A program made the translations under genes and the position numbers. Shown in pieces: positions 56,920 through 64,000 of a stretch of DNA of 64,000 nt. This DNA comes from Knoxdaviesia capensis. Lineage: Eukaryota > Ascomycota > Sordariomycetes > Microascales > Gondwanamycetaceae. How positions within the stretch are numbered: position 1 is the stretch's first letter; the number at the start of each line of letters is the position of its first letter. Where the stretch lies: the NCBI GenBank assembly GCA_001510575.1, contig LNGK01000008.1, positions 3,833,541-3,897,540 of the forward strand, given 5' to 3'. The notes below the pieces were generated by a model, which saw only the letters and a program-made list of their open reading frames with translations, was not told the origin of the DNA and ran no database searches.

Positions 56920-58004
56920 CTACGAATTGGTCCCGATACACAGTCCCCACTCTGACACCTAGGTCAGTGTCTGCCACCCAGCCAGACTGGGGCAGAGGGA
57001 CCTGCTCTTGGCAGCCTTTTCTGTTCTCGGATACATTGATCTCGACAGGAGACAGAGGCAGAAGACGGAAAGCCAATCAGCGGTGTCCGATCCCTACGAT
57101 CTGCGAGGCGTGATTGGACGATATGGAGGGCTCTCAGCCTACCAATGGCGGCCATTTTGTTGGGCGTTCCCTTTTGTGTGGTTGAAGAACTCTCACTATG
57201 GTACATACGTGGAGATGTCACGAGAGAAGCGAGGGAGTTCAGCCGGACAGGCAGGGAGGATAACACGAAGAAATAGAAGGAGAAGAAGACGGCGATCATG
57301 GTGAAGAAGCGGAGTAGCTGGTGGTGGCGGCCAAGGGAGGGTGCACCAACTCCTCGCGGCTTGGGAAGACGGACGGGTGACCTCAGCACCAGGCTTCATG
57401 GAGGCCCACCCTCGTGAAAGTAATAGCTTTGGACCCCGTCGAGCACGCAACACCGCCCATGTGAAGGATTACTGTACACACATACAGTACAGACAGATAT
57501 CACCACTCCTCCTGATGTACTGTGCCTCCACGTTGCCCTCGGCCCTGTCTCTCCCTCCTGTTTTCAGGGCCCGTCAGTTGGACTGATCCTCTCCTGGAGG
57601 GGAAGGAAGGGCAAGCAAGTGTTCTAAGGAGGGCGGGAGTTGACCGGCCGTTTCTGCACTACCGGCGGAGGGACGGCCGGCCGTGTCGAATAGTGAAGAT
57701 AGTATCCCGGAGACCCGGTAGGGAGAGACAGACTCCTGGACTGGAATATACCTCCATGATAGTGCACGTCTCCCTTCTCTTGAGCATCACAGGGCGGTGG
57801 TGTTAGTCCTCTGTTTTGAACGGTATCATCTTCCCCTTTTGGCGGACCTACTGAATTCCATACAAAAGCCCTGCCGATGTCGATAGATGCTTCGTAGCCG
57901 GACACGACATAGGGATACTTCGATATTCCTTGGCAACAATCTCCCCAGTCTACTTTTTTCTTCTTCACTTTTTGGGCGTTTGTTTTTGCGTTTCCTCCTC
58001 ACCA

Positions 58005-58006
<2 letters not shown>

Positions 58007-58047
<41 letters not shown>

Positions 58048-58062
58048 TCTCTCTCTCTCTCT
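58007..58062. repeat. Compound (GT)20(CT)8 microsatellite
   Basis: Twenty GT units run directly into eight CT units, the longest simple repeat in the window. Such compound repeats are usually length-variable. Confidence 0.95.
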
Positions 58063-58906
58063 CCACACGGGCCATCGTATGCACCCAACATCGTCTCGCT
58101 CGGGCCACACCAATATATTGGGATATTAACAAAGGAGCGTATCCAAAAGGTTTACGTTCACGGATCGCTATATAATTCATTTTCTCGCCCCCTGGAATAC
58201 CGAGAGAACCGTCGCAGCTCCCCGATGAAGCAAGTCGCCAGCACACTTCAAGTTGCTATACCCGTCTTTCAGTTTTCTTGCCTCCTGACCACCGCACACG
58301 CCCACGCTGTTTTCAAATACCAGAGATATAATTAACCTCTCCCCACCACGGGAAACATGTGTATAGTACAGTTCGGTATTGCCAGAGTGGCTTGCACGTA
58401 CCAAGGGCGCATAGATTATAATCCTGTCGTTGTTCTTATTCCCTCGACCCGACCGTGGCTTCTCCGCTCTTCTTTCGCCTGCCCGCCCGCCATTTGATCT
58501 TTTGCTCCTCCTGCACACAATAATATATCGACGTGTCTCGACCCAGACACTCTTGGCTTGGCCCGCCACCATCCGATTACGACAACACCTTGACTTTCTT
58601 CCCCATTCCTTGGATTGTTGACCAGCCCGTACCGCCCCTCCCACACCGTTTGTGTGGTTGACTTCTTTTGATAAATCTCTTTTTAATTTTTTTCTATCAG
58701 GCGCTTCACCCGTTCAAGAAAGTCCCGCAAAGACACAAGTCTCGCCGCCCAGAGGATTCACCTTCTCCCCGCCCTTTTTTATCTCCTCCTCCGCCAGACC
58801 CTTATTTATATCTGCTCCCTCCAAAAGCTCGATTGAATAGGGGGAAAAAAACGGGGAAGTGGTTGCTTTTCAGGGCAGGTGAACAAGGGGTTGGTTTCTT
58901 TCTTTC

Positions 58907-58940
58907 TTTTTTTTTTTTTAAAAAAAAAACTTTTTTTTTT
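58907..58940. repeat. Poly-T / poly-A / poly-T block
   Basis: T13, then A10, one C, then T10. The A10 and the T10 are inverted complements around a single base and could form a tight hairpin; the flanking T-run gives a second pairing option. Confidence 0.9.
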
Positions 58941-60610
58941 AAAGAGACTCGCACAGAACATCGCCGAGTCACCTTTTTATTGTTCTGCAATTCAAGTTAC
59001 TGTACAGCCCACACCAAACCCAATCGAGCCAGATCCGAGGTCTGGCTGATAATTGAGAGTTTCGCAGAACTTGCTGTTCAGCTGTCAGCCGGGGTATACG
59101 CCGAGATTTGACAGAACCGGATTAAGAAGTAGATTTGCGGGAGTGGTTTGACTCGTCAAAATTTACGAGCTGTAGACTTCTAGACTCGGTCTTCGTGCTG
59201 GAATCTAGACCTGCGTCCCACCGTCGGATTCCAGAGATTTCCTGGGGAGCCGGCGACACGCCATACTGGTATTCCACGGCGATCTGTTCACATTGCTGCT
59301 ACTCAACCCAGCACACTACCCACACCACACTTGTGTCCCAGCCTCCTGGACAACAAGCCAACTCTACAGAAAGAAGAAACCCCCCGCATTCCAGCAAGCC
59401 GCCTGTACCTTGTCCAGGCCCGGGAAAGGAACCAGCAGCAGCGAGACCACGCGGACGTCTTAGCCCGTCCAACAACCGAGAGCCAACGCTTTCTCTCATC
59501 CGACGCCTGGTGAAGCTGTTTCTCTTAGTGCCGGATTTGACCATCTTTTTCCCGCCAACCCACCCGGCTCCCTCTTCTTAGTAACTGGTCTCTTGAATTT
59601 TTTTTTCTCTCCGCCGATCATTCTGGAGAAACCGCAAGCCCCGGAACTAGCAGACGAGAAGATATGTAAGGTACGTTCCTTTGATAGGACGACACGCCGC
59701 GGAGAACGAGGGACGTGGAATGAGTGCAAGAGGTCTAGACAGGCCGGCGATGAGGGAGCCAGAAAGAGAGAGAAAAAACAGGCCCATCTACCACCAACAC
59801 CGCCACAACTCGGCAGCGTCCGACTATTTTATCTTGCATGTGGGACCCCTTCCGTTCAATAGTCGGCCGGCCTTTGTTCATCCTGAACCACTGGTTTGGG
59901 TCTCTCGCCATCCCTACAAAGCTGGACGCAAGAAGGCCGCTGAAAAAAAGAAAAAAGAAAAAGAAAAAGAACACCGCCGAACCCAAGCTAACCTTAAGAA
60001 GCACACGAAAAGCTCGGTTTGCATGACAGACACGCAAAATACTGCACAGCAGCTGAAGGTACCGATTGGCGCGCTCTCTCAGCACCACAGGACTTTTTGC
60101 AGCCGTTCGTTCGGGTTGGCCGACGCACTTCGCCCATCTGGTGTTTTGTCTTTTTGTTCGGTACGTACCTGTTATGACGACATTTTTCATTTTGAGAGAG
60201 TGTGTGTGTGTCTTGCAGAACCGCACACAAAAAAGGAGTGCAGAGCCCCTCCGTGATGATATGGCAATTATGGCATCTTGAAGACGGCCATGTCACACAT
60301 GTCCGTATCGGATGGAGCCAGAGTTCAGCTTTTTGCGTTCTCCGTTCTTGCGATGGAGTGATCTGCTGATGATGGATGATGGGAATTTGATTTCGAGATC
60401 TCTGGTCGGCGAGAGTTTCCTCGTGTTTCCAAACCCCGCCTTTTCCCGCCCTGCCTGTTCGTCTGGTTTATGTGTGGGTGTCGGGATCGACGCCTTTCTT
60501 CCCAGCCTCACACCGACATTCCTCGAGTTTTTCCTTCTTCAACCACCGTCTCCGTGCTTTTAGCTTTCTCTCATGGCGATCAACCCATCGGATAAAACCT
60601 TAGTCTGAAG

Positions 60611-60624
60611 GGACAGTACTGTCC
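60611..60624. promoter_or_regulatory. Perfect 14-bp palindrome GGACAGTACTGTCC
   Basis: Shares the central ACAGTACTGT with the 47705 palindrome. Two independent 14-bp palindromes with the same ten-base core in one desert argue for a shared dimeric site. Confidence 0.5.
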
Positions 60625-62245
60625 AGAACACACAAGTGTATGTATGTACATTGTATATAAGCACGCCGAGATCACCAGAGAAAGACAGGCAAGCCACTGC
60701 AAGTGCTGGCTTTTTTGGGGGGGCGGGGGGGAGGCGGGGCCCGGCCAAGCCGTTAAAGACCGGCGTTCGTCATCATACAATGGCGAACCCGAGCCCCCCA
60801 GGAAATACTTCTTTTCTTTTTCTTTTTCTGCTTCATTCCCGGAATTCCAGTGCAGGCCACGCCGTGGAATTCTATTTTCCTAGGGGCAGAATCCCTCGAT
60901 CCGAAGTATGTAACATGGAAATACTCGTTCCTATGTTCCTCGGCCCCTAAGCAACTTCGGCGGTGTTCTGGTTCGTTGGGACCCGACCCGAAGAAAAAGA
61001 AGAAACTAAACTTTGCCGCCTGGTTACGAATCCGTGACATAGGTAGGCGTAATTCCAGCGGAATACGGCGTTACAGAGCATCATTTCTTTTTGTTTTTGT
61101 TCCTCGAGCCATGCGACTTTTAAAAGTTTTATCTTATTTTATTTTATTCTTTTTAATTTTATTTTTTACGAGTGTCCACGTATATACCTCCGCCGTCTAT
61201 GGAGACGCCCCTCCCGCAAATGTCAACATGTCGTGGTCGACGCAGAATGACTGGCAATGAAGAACACATGATGTTTCGCTTTCTCTGTCTGCTTCTTCTT
61301 CTCTCTTCTTTTGTTGGGACCCAGTCTGGACAGCCCGCCAAAAAATGACTGGCTCTCCGTGGCTGGCTTGCGGGCCCGATGTCACAGGCCATCACTCCAG
61401 GCGCAGGCCGCCCACTATGCGGCTTCTTCAGTGGCTGATCGCCCTGGACAGCTCAAAACCTCAGCCCGGAAAGCGGCACACCCCCCCTGAAGCAGCTCTT
61501 CAACCCCCTTTCGTTAAACTGCATCGACACCCCCCTCCCATATGATCTGTCTTGCTTTTTCCTCCCCTTCTCTCTGCTCCTCATTCCCTCATCCCTTTTC
61601 CTTTCCCTCTATCTCTTCTCTTTATTCCTGCCCCCTACATTCATTATTGTCTTCATTATTGTGTCGTCTCCTCCCTCCGGATCCGAAAGACACCGGCATC
61701 ATTTCTATCTTCGCCAACTATCAAGGCAATATATAGCATTTCTAAGTAACGGCCTCCCTGCATCTTCACTCCTGACTCGCGAAGCAGCAAGCAACACAAG
61801 ACATCCAAGATATCGTCGTCCCTCGCACCCAATCAAATGTAACCCGACCACCCAACCTGATACATGCACACCCCCCCTCCGTTTTTCTTCTATCCTCCTC
61901 CATCTCGTCAATGGCGATGTACATGCTGTACTGTACCGTCCTACTGTCTGTCCCTGGGTAATGTACCGTCTGCCCCCTTGTTCGCCTGTTTTCTCCGTTA
62001 GTTACTCAGCCTCGTGGTGCGCCGCCGAGAGAATGCGTGGTGCATGCGCCTAGTGTTTTCTGCCCACCCACCCACTCGCTGGCCGCTTTAGTTCGGCGGC
62101 TTTAGCGGGTGAGGCCAGTGTTGTTCTCTGTGTGTGTGGCCTGAAGGCCCGGCCGGCCCCCCCTCGCCCTCCCCCCAAATCTCCAGAAGGGAGTGAAGCG
62201 TGAGGCGTGAGCCTCCGTGTTGTGCTCATGTGCGTGCGTGCGTCA

Positions 62246-62277
62246 GTGTGTGTGTGTGTGTGCGTGTGTGTGTGTGT
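62246..62277. repeat. (GT)16 microsatellite near the cyclin promoter
   Basis: GT repeat with one CG interruption, about 700 bp upstream of the cyclin start codon. Confidence 0.95.
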
Positions 62278-62429
62278 TCTGGCGCTGTGTCTCACTGGAC
62301 TCTGTTGCTCGGCCTTCCTCACCCCATGCCTATGCCTCTTTGGGCTACACACCATACCCCCTCCATCCTTCTCTCCTTACCAAACACACCCCACCAGAGG
62401 TGTGTGCATGCCTAAAGTATAATATCATC

Positions 62430-62636
62430 ATGGGCCCTGGAAACCTTACTCACCTTGTTCTCTCTTCTTCCTTTTTGACATCTTCTCTCCTCACGCTTGT
62501 CAAGAACTACTTTAATATCTTCTCCCCCCTCCTCCTTCTCTCGACCTCTCCACATCCTAATCTCCTCCTCTTCTTCGTCTTGTCTATTCATCAATCCAAA
62601 CATCTCTATATATCCTCTCTCGGCTGGTTAAATTAA
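62430..62636 (+). other. Possible upstream ORF in the cyclin leader
   Basis: An ATG at 62430 opens 68 codons ending at a TAA at 62634-62636, about 340 bp before the cyclin ATG. The frame itself is open further upstream. If transcription starts before 62430 this would be a translated upstream ORF that could reduce cyclin translation. The start of transcription is not known. Confidence 0.2.
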
Positions 62637-62972
62637 TTCTCTTCGTCGTCTTCATCTCTCCAGCCAACTTACATCATCTCATCTCTTCTCTGTCTCGCTC
62701 TCACCACCACCGTTCAGCCTCCTCGATCTTCAACCTCCTCGATCTTCGTCGATTCCTTCTACCTCGATATCCGACCTCGTCTATCTTTCGGGATTGCCGA
62801 CTACTCTGTTTATGCTTCACCAGTTGTAGTCCGGCTCTTTCCTTATAGCCTCCGCCACCCTCCTCTCCTCTCTCTCTCTCTCTCTTTTCCTTCGACTCTC
62901 GCATCTCAACCTCTTCTCGATTCCCAAACTTGTCCTTTTTTCTTTTCTTAATCCACACACGATTTGCCGATC
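62460..62972 (+). promoter_or_regulatory. Pyrimidine-rich 5' leader of the PCL-type cyclin
   Basis: C+T-rich on the plus strand (CTCTTCTTCC, CTCCTCC, a CTCTCTCTCT run near 62870-62885) right up to the start codon, as in the leaders of the HECT ligase and CDK1. A TATAATA-like sequence sits near 62418. Confidence 0.5.
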
Positions 62973-64000
62973 ATGGAGTCGATACCCCAGCTCTCCGTTG
63001 CCGAGGTCAACGCCATGGCTTTGGAGCAGTTCGTCTACCAGCGCGTTAACAAGCAGATGATCTCGTACCTGGCCGCTGCCGCCTTCAACGTCATCGCCTG
63101 CGATACCACGCTGATGCCCGTCCCGGTCCTAGACGCCGCCTCAAACCCCAATGGCAGCCTGGCTTCTCCCCCCGCCTCACGCTCGCCGTCGCCGCAGACC
63201 GTCGACCCCCAGGACGGCGGCCTTCCCAGCCTCGAGGACTTCATCACCCAGCTCGTCGTCTCCAGCAACGTGCAGGTGCCGACGCTGATGTCAACCCTCG
63301 TCTACCTCCACCGCCTCCGCTCGCGCCTGCAGCCCATGGCTCGCGGCCTGCGGTGTACTACCCACCGCATCTTCCTTGCCGCGCTCATCCTCTCGGCCAA
63401 GTACCTCAACGACAGCTCGCCCAAGAACAAGCACTGGGCCGCCTACAGCCACATCACCACCGACTCGTTCAAGTTCGGCTTCAGCACCACCGAGGTCAAC
63501 CTGATGGAGAAGCAGCTGCTGGCTCTGCTGGGCTGGGAGCTGCGCATCACCGAGCAGGATCTGTACACCCAGCTCGAGCCGTTCCTCGCCCCCATCCGCG
63601 CCGAGGTCGAGGCCAAGCACCTCCGCCGCACCCGCCGCAGGATGCAGCAGGAGAAGGAGCTGGCCCAGCGCCGCAAGCAGCAGGAGGAGGAGAAGGCTGC
63701 CGCTGCTGTCGCCGCCGCCGCTGCTGCTGCCACCGCCATCGCCGCCTCGTCGTATCTCCCCACGCCTCCGTCGTCTCGCGGCAGCTCGCGGTCGCGCGGC
63801 CTGTCGCCCAACGCCCACCACCAACACCGCCACTCGAAGCACCACAGCCTCGTGCCGTCCGGCATCGTTACCCCGCCGGGTCTCAGCTGCGGCAGCTCGG
63901 CAAGCTCGTACGCCAGCTCGTATGCGTCGAGCATCGGCGGCCACAACTCGCGCGCCACCACCCCGCTCAACTCCGACGGCGTCGACGACCCGTACACACT
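62973..64000 (+). CDS. pclA: PCL/PclA-type (PHO80-like) cyclin, 3' end beyond the window
   Basis: Open without a stop from ATG 62973 to the window end, at least 342 codons; the true end lies beyond 64000. The N-terminus (MESIPQLSVAEVNAMALEQF) leads into a cyclin box of about 85-190: QVPTLMSTLVYLHRLRSRL, then HRIFLAALILSAKYLNDSS and NLMEKQLLALLGWELRI, the hallmarks of Pcl1/Pcl2/PclA cyclins. A charged coiled segment, an alanine run and a His/Ser-rich tail follow. Such cyclins pair with Pho85-type kinases; in Aspergillus nidulans PclA is reported to be induced in conidiation and to bind NimX (CDK1). Cell-cycle control during development is the likely role. Confidence 0.88.
   Translation, partial: MESIPQLSVAEVNAMALEQFVYQRVNKQMISYLAAAAFNVIACDTTLMPVPVLDAASNPNGSLASPPASRSPSPQTVDPQDGGLPSLEDFITQLVVSSNVQVPTLMSTLVYLHRLRSRLQPMARGLRCTTHRIFLAALILSAKYLNDSSPKNKHWAAYSHITTDSFKFGFSTTEVNLMEKQLLALLGWELRITEQDLYTQLEPFLAPIRAEVEAKHLRRTRRRMQQEKELAQRRKQQEEEKAAAAVAAAAAAATAIAASSYLPTPPSSRGSSRSRGLSPNAHHQHRHSKHHSLVPSGIVTPPGLSCGSSASSYASSYASSIGGHNSRATTPLNSDGVDDPYT

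Larger units (their letters stand above)
44767..61935. promoter_or_regulatory. Cluster of 16 TACTGTA/TACAGTA sites
   Basis: By eye, the 7-mer or its reverse complement starts at 44767, 47706, 47711, 49296, 50057, 51626, 53336, 53401, 54752, 55630, 55841, 56449, 57470, 57483, 58998 and 61929. Many are extended to AGTACAGTA or TACTGTAC. About 2 are expected by chance in 17 kb. In the other 44 kb of the window I found three (about 8660, 16232 and 29254), two of them in coding sequence. The matching factor is unknown to me. Confidence 0.5.
42553..62972. other. 20.4-kb gene desert, probable regulatory domain upstream of the PCL-type cyclin
   Basis: I found no recognisable gene. The longest open frames (242 codons at 47904-48632 minus, 214 at 49073-49717 minus) have no known domain, and overlap low-complexity DNA. 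Composition is mixed and not AT-rich, so it does not look like a repeat-mutated transposon graveyard; no transposase, reverse transcriptase or long terminal repeats are visible. It contains TACTGTA/TACAGTA words (16), CAGCCAG words, palindromes, A/G-rich and GT-rich tracts and a G-quadruplex-type run, all listed separately. The region ends in the pyrimidine-rich leader of the cyclin gene. The most likely reading is a very long 5' regulatory region, perhaps with non-coding transcripts; a spliced long leader cannot be excluded. Confidence 0.5.

Noticed and set aside
58007..58062. A CRISPR array or transposon end
   Set aside because: It is a plain GT/CT microsatellite without spacers; no repeat-spacer pattern occurs anywhere in the window.

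Overview
This is chromosomal DNA of a filamentous ascomycete (Pezizomycotina; Eurotiomycetes-like is my guess, not shown). Genes lie on both strands without operons and carry short spliceosomal introns of 57-112 bp with GTRNGN donors and CTAAC/CTGAC-like branch sites. The conserved set (RXT2, TRAPPC11, REI1, AZUL-HECT ligase, EngB-type GTPase, MET10, ALKBH1-like, PSTAIRE CDK1, PCL-type cyclin) is typical of such fungi. There are no viral, plasmid or CRISPR features, and I found no tRNA or rRNA.

Layout. The first 42.5 kb is gene-rich: an F-box/DUF7730-type protein (+), RXT2 (-), TRAPPC11 (+), a peroxisomal alpha/beta hydrolase (-), a broken HNH-nuclease gene (+), a copper-exporting P1B ATPase (-), REI1 (-), an AZUL-HECT E3 ligase (+), a mitochondrial EngB-type GTPase (+), the MET10 sulfite reductase flavoprotein (-), an AlkB-like dioxygenase (-), CDK1 (+), a short secreted-looking ORF (+) and an HXXXD acyltransferase (+). 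The genes are unrelated housekeeping or stress functions; RXT2/TRAPPC11, REI1/HECT and ALKB/CDK1 are divergent pairs that share promoter regions.

From 42,553 to 62,972 there is about 20.4 kb with no recognisable gene, very large for a fungus whose other spacers here are 0.2-3.4 kb. It ends at a PCL/PclA-type cyclin that runs off the right edge. The desert is not featureless. The 7-mer TACTGTA/TACAGTA occurs 16 times by my reading (about 2 expected) against 3 times in the remaining 44 kb. CAGCCAG/CTGGCTG is also over-represented, and there are perfect 14-bp palindromes, a G-quadruplex-type tract and repeated (GT)n arrays. I read it as an extended regulatory domain, possibly transcribed, for the developmental cyclin; this is the most interesting signal in the window. 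CDK1, the kinase that a PclA cyclin is reported to bind in Aspergillus nidulans, lies on the other side of the desert.

Smaller signals: three copies of the palindrome TTATCGATAA between genes, four copies of TATGTCAC in about 0.5 kb upstream of the copper ATPase, two introns that are stop-free multiples of three, and an HNH remnant. Exon boundaries were derived by hand from splice signals, reading frame and family similarity; homology calls are from recognised motifs, not searches.
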